Assembly (NCBI RefSeq): GCF_003369915.1
Contig: NC_046675.1
Span: forward strand, 16,802,001 to 16,866,000
DNA length: 64,000 nucleotides
Source of the DNA: Drosophila miranda
Taxonomy: Eukaryota > Arthropoda > Insecta > Diptera > Drosophilidae
Direction of reading: 5' to 3'
In this document: piece by piece, positions 36,401 through 47,595 of the stretch
Layout of the letters: each line of letters starts with the position of its first letter
How positions within the stretch are numbered: position 1 is the first letter of the stretch
Notes under the pieces: generated by a model
Databases searched by the model: none
The model's input: the letters and a program-made list of their open reading frames with translations, nothing else
What the model was told of the DNA's origin: nothing
Made by a program: the position numbers and the translations under genes

Positions 36401-38294
36401 GCAAGCAGGATTTCCTGTCGCCAGCCACTGCTTCAGCGGCTTATGCATTCCTGCAAAAAGTCAATTAATCGATTCTGTCAAGCACTCGAGGAATGCATAA
36501 CAAACAGCATCATGAATTATGCCTACATGTGGCTGTTGCTCTTTGGTGCTTTGGGTACATCTAGTGCCATCATTGTGTTCTGGTATCCAGGACTCCAGCT
36601 GCCGGAAAAATCACATTTCCAGCTATTTGTCTCGCAGCATCCGTTCGAAGTCTATTCCAGTATTAAGCAGCAGTTTTGGTTCGAGAAGCCACTGCAGGTC
36701 GACGAGAACTTTAAGATGCATATGCACTTTGTTTGGGGTGTCCAGGCTGTGGACGATGGCGACTATACGAATCCCAAATCACTTGGCAACCTCTATTATG
36801 ACAATAATTTTAGTATATCCAGCAAGCCAGTGCAGCTTTGGATCCTCGACTTTTGCCAGAGCGTGCGCCAGCAGCCGTTTTATCAAGAGACCTTTGGAAT
36901 GTTGCTGCCCAATTGTTTTATTGAAAACCTCATAGACTTCATGAAGCGCAGGTGAGAGTACAGTTCAACCATTAATTTATGAAATATTTATGAGATACTT
37001 CGGTCCACAGATGCATCGATGACATGGATATCACACGGAAGGATCGCTCTCCCTGCTGCGATGCCCAGTTTCCGTACGAACCTCACATTTTTGACCTGTG
37101 TCTACCACAAAGCGTGTCCAATCTATATGACACAACCATGTTCTTCCAACCTGGTGTGGCGGGACCCAAGTTTGCAGCGACCACCCACCTAGAAGAGGAT
37201 GATTATTTTGCGATTAGCGGCAACTATAGTTTGGAGTCAGTCGCCACCAATGGGACCGACATACCGCTCTCGGTCAAGGCGCTGGTAATTGAATTCGAGT
37301 CGAATGTAGCCTACAGCACGGTCTATGCCAACATCAAAGAGTTCTACGAAACCGTGGAGCATTGGTTTCAGCTGCAATTAAACACAGCGCCCATGGAATT
37401 GCGTGGCGGATGGTTTACCAGCGACCTGAAGTTCTATAATGTACAGGACACGCTTTCTCATGACACAATCGTAGCCATTTCCTTGGCCATGGTCGCCTCA
37501 CTGCTTGTGCTGTTGTCCTTCACCCTCAATCTGCTCATCTCAATCTACGCCGTGCTTACCGTCTCCCTGAGCATTTTCAACACCGTTGCTGTCCTCATTC
37601 TCCTCGGATGGCAGCTAAACATACTGGAGAGCATAGCTGTCAGCACAGCTATTGGTCTGGCGGTGGACTTCAGCTTGCACTATGGCATTCATTATCGGAT
37701 GTCGCCAATTAAGGACCGGCTGGCAGCCACACAGTTTGTGCTATCGCGCATTATCGGACCGACGGTGATGGCGGCGGCTACAACGGGCCTGGCCGGTGGT
37801 ATTATGATGGCATCGAACATACTGCCCTACATACAGATTGGTGTCTTCCTGGTGGTGGTCATGATCATCAGCTGGCTATATGCCACCTTCTTCCTAATGA
37901 GCCTGCTCAGGGTGGCGGGACCGCAGCATGGTTTCTTGCAGCTGGCATGGCCCGTGTGGCGCAAACGTCACAATGCCAGCGGCAAGTTCTACGAGCGGTA
38001 AGAAAGAGAGAAAGAAAGAAACGTTCTCATTTTGACCAAACTCTTCTTTGTTTCAGTAAACCCAGCCAGGTGATTGCCAGTGAGCAGCTCCTGACGCCAA
38101 CCAGTTCAGCCATCGTTGAGCTGGCTAATTCGGAGACACACGAATTGGAATCCCTCAACTCCAACAGCCTGATCAAAACTATTTCGGGCACTGAAAGTGC
38201 ACATGCATTGGCCTCGCTGCCGACAGACTTTGAGCACTCATTCCAAACTCTGCGGGAGTGCAAATATCAAACGTATCCGTCTACATCTAATTGA
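33461..38294 (+). CDS. disp: Dispatched, RND-family Hedgehog release transporter
   Basis: Releases cholesterol-modified Hedgehog from producing cells (known). Exons 33461-33616, 33702-34703, 34761-34852, 35699-36250, 36313-36951, 37011-37997, 38057-38294; 1221 residues, close to the known fly protein. TM1 is at about residues 20-43. A long Cys-rich extracellular loop with a very basic stretch follows. The sterol-sensing-type TM bundle is in exons 4-5 with the RND motif GADD (about residues 512-515). The second loop is in exons 5-6. The C-terminal TM bundle carries GLAVD (about 1029-1033), followed by a short cytosolic tail. The GADD and GLAVD acidic residues are those of the RND cation relay. 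ATG 33461 was chosen over an internal Met at 33485 because MLCFDSE matches my memory of the fly protein. Intron 3 hosts an antisense gene. Confidence 0.96.
34881..35618 (-). CDS. Uncharacterised protein nested antisense in a disp intron
   Basis: An intronless 245-residue ORF that fills most of the 846-bp disp intron (34853-35698). It starts at 35618 with a reasonable context (cgaaaATGG) and stops at 34881, only 28 nt inside the disp donor. It is Lys/Glu/Tyr-rich and hydrophilic, with no signal peptide or TM segment. A CRQC pair sits near residues 25-28, and repeated aromatic/charged motifs (WREEYEQFVRRNKWC, DYWTTYGNYYNRI) suggest a helical, perhaps cytoskeletal, protein. I do not recognise the family. 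An intronless gene nested in a host intron often arises by retroposition and is often testis-expressed in flies (general knowledge). Codon usage and composition look coding. Confidence 0.8.
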   Translation of the reverse strand: MAPKTREAQLAGMDQIFLEDILPKCRQCQTTTQADYVNHNKAEMRSRVKKIPQEDPSLLSGHYANNLKVNGQEMKTRSWPRSMDWREEYEQFVRRNKWCNEEIYKLFFVCPPVQYKQIEQYLKDLQKTVYMFDYSHKEYVSLLSQRRKNLSKEDIKPDMNHKDYWTTYGNYYNRIQETEQFRDAIYPEPKPKDMSLDNFAKAMRKLFTKYNLTTYFDEICVPALFMAKDGIMPSGPIDRYTLRKY

Positions 38295-39150
38295 GTTAGT
38301 TACTATTGCCGGCCAGGGAGTTGTTGTTGTCAGTGGAAACAGTAAGAGAAGCAACTGCATTTTATATACTGGGCTTGGCCGCTCGAAGGCCCTGCCCACC
38401 GAAACCCATTTAGATGCATATACATGTACATATATGTGCCAGCATATATCATTTATATCATATGTATATATGTTATGTATGTTGTGCGAGTTCTATATGG
38501 ATATATATTCTAGTTTTATGTGTACTTGTGTACTTGGTAGATTTAAGCAAAGCGAACGCAGAAGAAATAGTTGTAAACTTCTCTCTTTAGTGTGCTATTT
38601 CCAAGAGACTTCAAACGGTTGCAACATACTTGTACGAGTATATACATTGCACGTTTGATGCTCCGTGCCAGGTGGTGCCAGGTGAATACAATTTGTAAAT
38701 TGAAGCAATTAGCGGAGGTACTGGGCTCGTCTTTGTCGGTAGGACTGTACGATGACGGTATTATTAGTTTTTAGCCACGCTGTTGTCCATGCTGTTTATG
38801 TACTTAACTGTAATCAAAAATATTTATACTCGGAACTTTTATTAGATGTTAAGTTGGGCCCCCCGCCTATGCTAGTAATACGAGTAGAGATATGTATATC
38901 CCACAGCGATATGTGTTGTCTATCCTAGTTGTATGCGTTCAAAACACAAACACACATACACACACTCACGTTTGTAATAACCATGTAACTGTGATACAGA
39001 AAATGAGAAACCTAAAGAAATTGGCGTTTATACAGACAAAGAGTTATACTATACCCCCTAACCATGACGAATTGTAATCAACTACAACTAAAAGGCTCTG
39101 TACTTCCTTCAGTGAACTTATGTGTTGAAGTGATTTAATAAATGTTAATT
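38295..39150 (+). other. Probable 3' UTR of disp
   Basis: About 850 bp of A/T-rich sequence without a supported ORF, with AATAAA at 39137-39142. It contains a CA microsatellite near 38944-38964. Confidence 0.6.
39137..39142 (+). promoter_or_regulatory. Polyadenylation signal of disp
   Basis: AATAAA followed by T/G-rich sequence, before the SDR cluster starts on the other strand. Confidence 0.55.
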
Positions 39151-39422
39151 GTAAAAAATCTAACGAATCCCTGTTAAAACTATCGCCAGGGATATTCAGA
39201 TCAAAAGGTGCCCAAAATCAGCGATAATAATAGTCCTATGCTTTGATATTTCACCCAAAGAAATCTTTTATTTGTATGCACTCCACATAAGCTGCATTGG
39301 TTTTTGCGTATCCATAGGGTTTTACCATCCCCAAAGCCTTCTACACAGAGTAGCTTGCTTGACTTTCGGTTGGATATTTGCTGTAGTTATCTTATCCATC
39401 TTTCTGCATGGCTAGAACAAAA

Positions 39423-40239
39423 TCAAAACTTTTCACCAACGGGCTTGATTGTTAGCTCATGTATCTGCACGTTGGGGGGTGTCTGGATGCAATAGGTTAC
39501 CGCATCCGCAACGTCCTCAGCTCGCAGCATGGGAAAGTCTGGCATTGCCTCCTTCATTTTCTCATCAATGATCTCCGTGTCCACAGCACCGGGGCTAATG
39601 CTCTAAGGGTCGTATGGAATTTTCTTAATTATTGCCCAAATGGAAATTTCTAACTATTCAACTTACAGTTATCTTCGTCTCCGTTTTCTTTTGCTGAAAC
39701 TCTTGTCGCAGTACCTCCGTGAGTGCGGTGACAGCATGCTTAGAAGGGGCATACATCTTAAAGTTAAAGCCAGGTACCGTAGGAATTTGATGACCAGCAA
39801 TGCTGTTGATGATCACCACATGGCCATCGTTGACATTGCGTCTCTGCAGCGAAAGGAATGCCTCGCGGGTGCACCACGACACTCCGAGGACATTGGTGTC
39901 CAAGACAGCGCGAATATCGGAAGAATTGTCGGGATCTGTGATTTGTAATTTACCAGCGATGCCCGCATTGTTGACCAAAACGTCGGCTCCTCCAAGAGTC
40001 TTGTCGATCCAGGCGAATACATCAACGACCTGCTGTTCAACGCTGACGTCACACTTTCGACCATGGAAACGGGACTGCTGATCTTTTGGTAGCGATGCCT
40101 TAAGCTCCTGAAGTCGTTCCTCGCGGCGGCCCAGTCCAACAACTACCATGCCCTTGGCAACCAAATCCTTACAGCAGGCAGATCCGATACCAGAACTGGC
40201 TCCAGTGACGACGGCAACACGATTCAACCAACGATCCAT
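39423..40239 (-). CDS. Short-chain dehydrogenase/reductase, copy 1 (DHRS11 / antennal-dehydrogenase type)
   Basis: A classical SDR, probably cytosolic and NADP(H)-dependent; fly relatives oxidise farnesol, retinol-like or steroid-like alcohols (family knowledge; substrate unknown here). Exons 40239-39667 and 39602-39423; 250 residues. The cofactor motif TGASSGIG is at residues 12-19, with Arg38-Arg39 after the second strand (NADP preference). NNAG is at 90-93, and the catalytic set is Asn116, Ser146, Tyr163 and Lys167 (YAPSK). Exon 2 starts SISPGAVDTEI. The start at 40239 gives the usual short N-terminus (MDRWLNRVAVVTG). First of three tandem paralogues; its upstream 100-150 bp and 5' half are nearly identical to copy 2. 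A polyadenylation signal lies at 39267-39272 on the minus strand. Confidence 0.92.
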
Positions 40240-41048
40240 TATGAAAATAGTATGTTTATTCTAGAGAACTCGCGATACGACTGAGTTCGTGCCTATGGAG
40301 AGGTTCTTATTTATAGAACTTTTGAAAAAAGCTCCGGTCAAATGTTTAACTAATCTTCAGAGAACATCATTATCACGATGATATGGCATATGCACATTCG
40401 TACACATACATATGTGTGTGCGAACCAGCGTATCATGATGATAGTCATATGTAAAATAAGTACATACATATATGTGAATCGCATCATGATGAAATTATTG
40501 TCTTTGAGTATCGGTGACAATTAGAGGCACTTTAAAGAATCAGAATGAGTTAGTCGACTTTAACTTGAACTTTAGTCGAGCGATTAAATATTTTGTTTGG
40601 GGTCGTAAGTGACTCCTTTTGCCTGTTACATTTATACACCTCAACACAGTATGCCTTTAGACTCTCCGAGTACCTCGTATATTATCCGAGCAAAACACTG
40701 GGATATTCTTTATCTTTTCTTTATCTGTTCACACAGAAATTTAAAGTATTTCACATCATTTAACCAATGTAAATTTAATTGATTTTACATCATTTAGTTG
40801 AAATATTATTTTTATTCATCAAATTAATTCCTTTTAAAACTAATTAATATTCCGAACAGCAGTCTTCCCAGCATAGTCCTATGCTTCGAATGTTTATATT
40901 CCACACGCGGAAATCTTATTTTTGTATACATTCCATTTAAGCGGCATTGGCTCTTTGTATCTATGAGGTTTTACCATCCACAAAGCCTTCTTTCTTTGTA
41001 AGTTTGCCGCAGCCATCATATCTATCTTCCTGCATGACTAGAATCAAT
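40240..41048. other. Spacer between SDR copies 1 and 2
   Basis: Holds the copy-1 promoter and the copy-2 3' flank. Upstream of copy 1 there are TTATCA/TGATAA-like sequences and palindromic ATCATGATGAT motifs (40375-40495). Near 40600-40690 is a degenerate fragment resembling the 3' part of DINE-1-like repeats (gactccttttgcctgttaca). Confidence 0.5.
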
Positions 41049-41865
41049 TCAAAACTTTTCACCAACGGGCTTGATTGTTAGCTCATGGATCTGCACGTTG
41101 GGCGGGGTCTGGATGCAGTAGGTTACCGCATCCGCAACGTCCTCAGCTCGAAGCATGGGGAAGTCTGGCATTGCCTCCTTGATTTTCGCATCAATGATCT
41201 CCGTGTCCACAGCACCGGGGCTAATGCTCTAAGGGTCGTATGGAAACTAGTTAGTTATTGGCCAAATCGGAATTATTAACTCTATAACTTACAGTTATCT
41301 TCGTCTCAGTTTTCTTTTGCTGAAACTCTTGTCGCAGTACCTCCGTGAGTGCGGTGACAGCAAACTTAGAAGGAGCATACATCTTAAAGCCCATGCCGGG
41401 TACCGTTGGCACTTTATGACCAACAATGCTGTTGATGATCACCACATGGCCATCGTTGACATTGCGTCTTTGCAGCGAAAGGAATGCCTCGCGTGTGCAC
41501 CACGAAACTCCGAGGACATTGGTGTCCAAGACAGCGCGAAGATCGGCTGAGTTGTCTGCTCCGGTGATATCTAATTTACCAACGATCCCAGCATTGTTGA
41601 CCAATACGTCGGCCCCTCCAAGAGTCTTGTCGATCCAGGCGAATACATCAACGACCTGCTGTTCAACGCTAACGTCACACTTTCGACCATGGAAACGGGA
41701 CTGCTGATCTTTTGGTAGCGATGCCTTAAGCTCCTGAAGTCGTTCCTCGCGGCGGCCCAGTCCAACAACTACCATGCCCTTGGCAACCAAATCCTTACAG
41801 CAGGCAGATCCGATACCAGAACTGGCTCCAGTGACGACGGCAACACGATTCAACCAACGATCCAT
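41049..41865 (-). CDS. Short-chain dehydrogenase/reductase, copy 2
   Basis: Exons 41865-41293 and 41228-41049; 250 residues. All SDR signatures are intact at the same positions as copy 1: TGASSGIG 12-19, NNAG 90-93, Asn116, Ser146, Tyr163, Lys167 (YAPSK). The first 95 residues are identical to copy 1, while residues 95-170 differ at many sites (for example VGKLDITGADNSADLR). This fits partial gene conversion. Exon 2 begins SISPGAVDTEII. The gene lies head-to-tail with copies 1 and 3, and its substrate is unknown. Confidence 0.92.
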
Positions 41866-43416
41866 TATGAAAATAGTATGTTTATTCTAGAGAATTCGCG
41901 ATACGACTGAGTTCGTGCCTATGGTGAGGTTCTTATTTATAGAACTTTTGGAAAAAGCTCCGGTCAAACGTTTAACTAATCTTCAGAGAACATCATTATC
42001 ACGATGATATGACCAACCATTTGCACAGATACATCGCCATATATACATACATATTTGTGTGCGAATAGCGTATCATGATAAAAAATGTGTATAGTTTGTC
42101 TATGTGAATCGACGAAAGTTTGAAGCAATTCAACAAGTAACGAGGGGGATCGTTGTGAGTCGCCGCTACGGCCGCGACTCTAAATTTATACCAGATACGC
42201 AATCAGTGGCAGTGGCTACTCTCAGCCAGATGCACATTGACTACGAAGAGTGTGTGAGATCAAGAGAGAGAATGAGTAAGCGCGTGGATATAATAGTAAT
42301 CCGATCTAATCCAGATTCAACAGTCTAAAAGATACGTTCATTCTCTACGATTCTGCTGCTTTGATTTTTCGTATCTTCAAAATTGTGGATGCCACAGATT
42401 TTCGTCTTTTATCGGGGCGAAAACGGGCTTGGCAAAATTTTGAAACAAACTTGATATCACAGGAGTCTGGATACAAAATTTCGGCGTCAAACAAAACGGA
42501 CAGACAGACATGGCTCTAACGACTCGTCTATTGATGCTCATGAAGATCTGGGCTTTACACACATTCATTTTCCCCACAAATCGAATATATCCTAAATCGC
42601 CTAAATCGAAAATAATATACTGGATACTAAGATTTAGATGGATAGATTGGCAGTATTAAATATACTGTCTGTGGTCGGTACTTCTTTTTATCTGGTACAT
42701 TTACGAACCACAGCCCAGTATACCCTTAGATACTCCGAGTACTTCGCAGTCAGCCGATAGAGAGCAAACAAAACACTCAGCTACAAAATGAAAGCTTCGT
42801 CTTCAATTAATTATGTATGTATTCAGACAAAAATTAAATGTATTTCGTAATCAATTTGTGGTAAATTTATTAGAAAAAACATTTTTTTTTATTATTAAGT
42901 CTATTTGCAAACATTCGTTTCTACTTTTATTTTCTGTTGTTTTTATGAAGTGTATTTCTTGTCTGAGAACCAGTTTGGTTTTGCGGCATAATTGGTTGTC
43001 GGAATTGTCGTGTCATCGTGATGAAAAAGAAAAATGTTTGGGATTGCTTTTGGTATGTATACTTTGTGTAAGTCAAAGTTTTGTTAAATACGCTGATTAT
43101 CAATGTAGCCTCTCTTTACACTTAGAATTGCCACTTTATGTACATTTAACATACATATATTTTTAAATATATCTGTATGTATGCAGACAGTAAATATTAT
43201 CATGCGAAAAATTATCAAGTGCCAAAATAATTATTATATGATAACGATACGATCATTTGTTTATTTGCACATCTTGAAGCCTGATCAAAATCTTATCGTT
43301 TATTTACACAACCGAAATGAACCTTGGGAATCCTGTAGTGTTTTGTGCATGTATAGCACAGCAATCCCTTCCCAACTTGTGTTGAAGCAGCCAACTGCCT
43401 GCTGTTATACAAGTAA
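41866..43416. other. Spacer between SDR copies 2 and 3, with a DINE-1-like relic
   Basis: Holds the copy-2 promoter (nearly identical to copy 1 for about 130 bp), then degenerate repeat sequence to about 42750, then A/T-rich sequence up to the copy-3 stop. No supported gene; the + strand open frames in 42813-43420 lack any domain. Confidence 0.55.
42135..42750. mobile_element. Relic resembling DINE-1 / non-autonomous Helentron
   Basis: Recognisable pieces: cgagggggatcgttgtgagtc near 42141, acggacagacagacatggct (GTCY-type microsatellite) near 42498, and tattgatgct followed by diverged 3' sequence, then tagatactccgagtac near 42727. These are hallmarks of the abundant Drosophila DINE-1/INE-1 repeats (recalled). 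It is highly decayed. Confidence 0.55.
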
Positions 43417-44230
43417 TTAAAACGTTTCGCCCACTGGCTTGATTTTTAGTTCGTGAATCTGTACACCAGGTGGGGTCTGGATGCAGTAGGTCACCGCATC
43501 GGCCACGTCCTCTGAGCGGAGCATTGGGCGTTCTGTCACTGCAGCTTTGATGTTATCAAGGATCTCAGTGTCGACCACACCGGGGCAAATGCTCTAAGAG
43601 GCACATACGCAAATTAGTATTATTGATTGGCTTAAGAATTTTTAAATCTGCACTCACTGTTATCTTGGTCCCGGTCTTCTTCCGCTGAAACTCCTGTCGC
43701 AGCACCTCAGTCAGACCGGTGATAGCATGCTTGGAGGGTACATACATGTTCCAGTTTAGGCCTTCTACCACTGGCACGATATGCCCCACAATGCTGCTGA
43801 TGATCACCACATGGCCATCGTTGACTTTGCGGCGCTGTAGCGAGAGGAATGCTTCGCGGGTGCACCACGAAACTCCAAGGACATTGGTGTCCAGGACAGC
43901 GCGAAGATCGGCAGAGTTGTTTGCATCTGTGATTTGATACTTACCAAGGATGCCAGCATTGTTGACCAATACGTCAGCCCCACCCAGAGTCTTGTCGATC
44001 CAAGCGAATACATCAACAACCTGCTTCTCGACGGCTACGTCACACTTTCGTCCATGGAAACGGGACTGCTGATCTTTTGGTAGCGATGCCTTAAGCTCCT
44101 GAAGTCGTTCCTCGCGGCGGGCCAGTCCAACAACGACCATGCCCTTGGCAACCAAATCCTTGCAGCAGGCAGATCCAATACCAGAACTGGCTCCAGTGAC
44201 GACGGCAACACGATTCAACCAACGATCCAT
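43417..44230 (-). CDS. Short-chain dehydrogenase/reductase, copy 3
   Basis: Exons 44230-43658 and 43593-43417; 249 residues. TGASSGIG 12-19, NNAG 90-93, Asn116, Ser146, Tyr163 and Lys167 (here YVPSK) are present, so it should be active. It is the most diverged of the three in residues 95-249 (GHIVPVVEGLNWN, SICPGVVDTEIL), yet its first 60 codons are almost identical in DNA to copies 1 and 2. Its promoter region is unrelated to theirs. Head-to-tail with copy 2. Confidence 0.92.
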
Positions 44231-44689
44231 TGCGGCAATAGTTTTTTTGTAATTTTCGCTTCGACGGTAGGTTCATCAGAGCATTACTGATGCTACTGAG
44301 CTCTCGGCAATAAGCGCGCTGGTATTTATACACCATCACCCAATTAAGGAAAAGCGTCAATTAAGAATATCAGATAATATGTACTTAATAATACATAGTA
44401 TACCGTGTAATCTCAATAAAAATGCTTATTTATACAATCGAAATAGTCTTCAGAACTCATAATCGCAATATTAGCCAGGGCTACAAAATTAAAACTATTA
44501 AATGTAATACTGTACATGAGAAAATTACTTTATTTAATTGCAGAAAAAAGGCGATTGTAAAGTACAAAAAAAACGCAATTGTTTAATTTTGTTACTAACT
44601 AAGACGATGTTCTGCCACGCAAAAAAAAATGTTCTAAATTAAATGTCGCTAATTTACAGCGAAAAATTTTTAGATGACGCGGTAAACTT
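44231..44689. other. Upstream region of SDR copy 3
   Basis: A/T-rich, with no ORF or element recognised apart from poly-A and poly-T runs that border the Helitron relic. Confidence 0.45.
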
Positions 44690-46900
44690 TTTTCCGCCTT
44701 AGCGGCAATAATTAAGCAGATTTTTGATTTTATCTGTTTTTTTTTTTTTTGTATTTTAACGATTCTTTAATTGGGTTTTTTTACTTATATAGGTTTTCTT
44801 TTTTTCTTCAGTTAAGCACCTTGTGATACAGAACATTTTTTGTTTTATTTTCAGGCGCAAAAACAAGCAACGCAGATGGTCTTCCGACCCGTGAACATGT
44901 CACATGTAATGTCACATGTGAAAAAGATTTATTTTCCAGATTCAGACTATATACTTTCAAGGATTGGCCTTGTAATTTGTTAATAGTCATGGCGAATGCA
45001 AGTCGTATCGGAAATTGAAGTCTTTTAAAATTAAATGGCATATCTGTTGGGATCATCGAAATCCTGGGATTGAGAATTTCCTCACCCTCGAATTTTCTTT
45101 TGAGTATCGCCGCTCAAATCAAATTTTTGATCAATTTTCTTATCACCAAACGGGTACCGTTGCACAGTTTTGGTTGGTTCATGTTTCGAAGAATGATCAC
45201 TACGGAGCCAACCTTTAGGCGCAAATTGTGAGGTGCGTTTAAAAAGGAGTTGAAGAATTCAGTTGGTTGCTTCATCTTCATTTGTATGAAATCAATCCGC
45301 TCTATTCGTCGGCAGAAACTCGCATGTTTGTTGTCAGCTGAAGTTTCTTCACATAGCGCCATAGATTCGATGATTTTAGGCTAGCGTTTATTTCGTCGGT
45401 AGGCGTTGATCTTTGAATTACTAGCAGTTTTTGGCGGAAATCGCCGATCAGTAGAATCATACCTCCAATCACCTTCAAAATATCTCGAGGCATTGCGTTG
45501 ATCTTTCAATGTTTGGTTAAGTGCTTCTAATGCATTCTTCCCAGATGATTTTCGATGCTGACATAACTTTGGCCATTGCGGATTTAAACACAGCCAAGTC
45601 GGTGCCTGTGACACACAGACTACTGTGCTGACGAATATGTCATGTCACTAGGGAACCCTAGAGCAGTCTCCTGAATCTAAGCTACCTCCCCACCAATTTT
45701 CAGCCAAATCGGTTCAGCCGTTGTTGAGTTTCTTTTACCTTCATTTTTTTTCTTAATTTTAATTCTCTGCGCTACACGCAAAGGGCTTATCCTTAGAGTG
45801 CCAGTCACTAGATGTAACCTTGATTTGGTTTTTGCCAAACTATAAAAATATATTTAATTCATTTTGCTTTCTGATTTATGGTTACATAAGAAATTTGCTT
45901 TCTTCTTACTTTAATGTTGTATATTGCACTTTTGTATATTAATATATTAGGTGGGCTCCTGACAGATTCATTATCTTTTTCTTGTGATACAGAAGCTGAT
46001 CCCATATGCGAATAACATTGACGAAGAAATGTCTCTTGTTTGTACTTGCAGAATAAGTAAATCTAAGTTTTTCGTGCTGGTGTTCGGGTTTTCTTGGGAA
46101 TATTTGGAGAGATTTGGCCAATACAATACAATTTTTAAAAAGCCTATAATATTTTGAAGTAATTTATTCTTTGTGTTCCGAGCAAAACCCCGCCGATTTG
46201 CTGCTTGCCAATAGTAGAGAATTGGCCTTCAGCCGCTTGTTTTGTTTGCTACTCATTTAATTTAATTGTCACTCGTATGTTTGTTAAAGCTTCGCGCTTG
46301 CTTGCCCTGCTAAGCGTTCTCTCGAAGCTCGCTCTTTATCTGTGTTATCTACGCTTTGCGTCTGGCTTATCTATGTATGCCGAGCGAAGCTGCGCTCAGC
46401 GATCATAGCGGCAACGTAAAGGGCAGGCAAGCTACACTTGCAATTTGGATGTCGCGCAATAAACTATATATCGCAATTTAATATTTGCGTCGGGTTAGTC
46501 GTCAGATCAGGGGTAAACACCATTATCTCCACACTTTGTTTTCTTTGTCCTTGAAGTTGCCCAAAATTGTATAAGCGGTCCGGAATATACCATCTTTAGT
46601 TACATGGGGGGCAGGCACACCATAGTACATGAGTTCTACACTAGCAGTTCACAAAAGTGGAGCACACTTTTCAGATGATTTATAAAGAATTCGGCGAAAG
46701 CTTTTATACATGATTTATTAGTCAACATACGTCGATTTGTTTCGTGATGGAACAATACATGTATTTCATATTTACACGTCGTTTTTGTTTCAAGGAGGAT
46801 ATTTAATGGCACAACTGTCGGAGCCTTGTATGTCACACAGTTGGGACTTCGGAGCTCAGCTTTCATTTATTTTGTTCTCGATGAAACTTTAACTTTTTAC
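44690..46900 (-). mobile_element. Degenerate Helitron (Rep/helicase transposon) fragment
   Basis: On the minus strand, fragments appear in transposase order. At 46866-46790 is an N-terminal piece (AELRSPNCVTYKAP). At 45614-45300 is the PIF1-like helicase piece with GDFRQ and LTTNMRV. At 45362-45114 is LRLKVGSVVIILRN and at 45056-44808 the C-terminus (FAMTINKLQGQSLKV, CSRVGRPSAL). The last two pieces are separated by an in-frame stop or 1-nt frameshift near 45112, and most of the Rep and N-terminal helicase region is deleted. The family is clear but the element is dead. Termini were not located with confidence. Confidence 0.85.
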
Positions 46901-47023
46901 TCGATTGAATTTTTTCCAAAAGATGGATTTATCATTACTATTTAGTGATATTCTTATACTAGTGGTAAAGCTTCTTTCGTTTTTTTTTTTTTTGTTTGAG
47001 GTGCCGACACTTAAATCTCTCTA

Positions 47024-47060
47024 GAAGAGAGATATGGCATAAGCCATATCGCTGGTTGGC
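47024..47060. repeat. Two adjacent perfect hairpins
   Basis: TCTCTCT-aga-AGAGAGA (7-bp stem) is followed directly by GATATGGC-ataa-GCCATATC (8-bp stem). The position beside a poly-T tract and a Helitron relic suggests a transposon end. Confidence 0.75.
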
Positions 47061-47334
47061 CTTTTGTTAAAAAAAAATAACTTCCGGGGGTCTTCGGGGT
47101 GGTTTTTTGAAAGGTAAGTCAAGTTGAAAAATATCAAAAAAATTTGATTAGATGTATTTTCCTTTAGAACGGTCGATGCAACAGAATAGGTTTTTATTGA
47201 ATATTGATAGCAACGAATATACTTAAAAAAAGAAAAGAAAAAAGAAAAAAGATAATCATAAGATACATTGTTTACTTATTAGTCAACCTTAAAGATATAG
47301 TATGTGTTCTTTAAAGGCTCATATGTATCTCCTG

Positions 47335-47595
47335 TACTAACGAGCGGGAACGTTTTGAGTCGCAGCTAGAGCCGCGACTCTACCTTCATACTCTATACTC
47401 AGCGAGTTTTAAAATGCAGTGTGATATCACAGTAGTCTGCTTACAACATTATGTTGTATTTTATTTGTATTTATTTGTATATGTATTTTATTTGGTCGGA
47501 AACGCTTCCTTTTGGCTGTTAAAACCATCCACTTTCACCACAAATCTAATATATTGTACCCCTATACTCTTTGAGTATCGGGTATGAATGTTTTG
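47335..47595. mobile_element. Second DINE-1-like relic
   Basis: Recognisable pieces: acgagcgggaacgttttgag (near 47340), ggtcggaaacgcttcctttt (47495-47514), ttcaccacaaatctaatata and ctctttgagtatcgggtat at the end. Same repeat family as at 42135, and less decayed at its 3' side. Confidence 0.6.

Larger units (their letters stand above)
39230..42080. repeat. Tandem duplication holding SDR copies 1 and 2
   Basis: Unit A (about 39230-40500) and unit B (about 40873-42080) are direct repeats about 1.63 kb apart. The last 280 bp of the coding strand 5' end and about 130 bp upstream are almost identical. The exon-2 halves, intron and 3' flanks have diverged visibly. Confidence 0.85.

Noticed and set aside
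42813-43420. Two plus-strand open frames between SDR copies 2 and 3
   Set aside because: A/T-rich, Leu/Phe/Tyr-heavy translations typical of non-coding sequence; no domain, promoter or splice evidence.
44808-45614. A host PIF1-type helicase gene
   Set aside because: The motifs match Helitron helicases, the frames are broken, and an N-terminal Helitron piece lies upstream in the same orientation.
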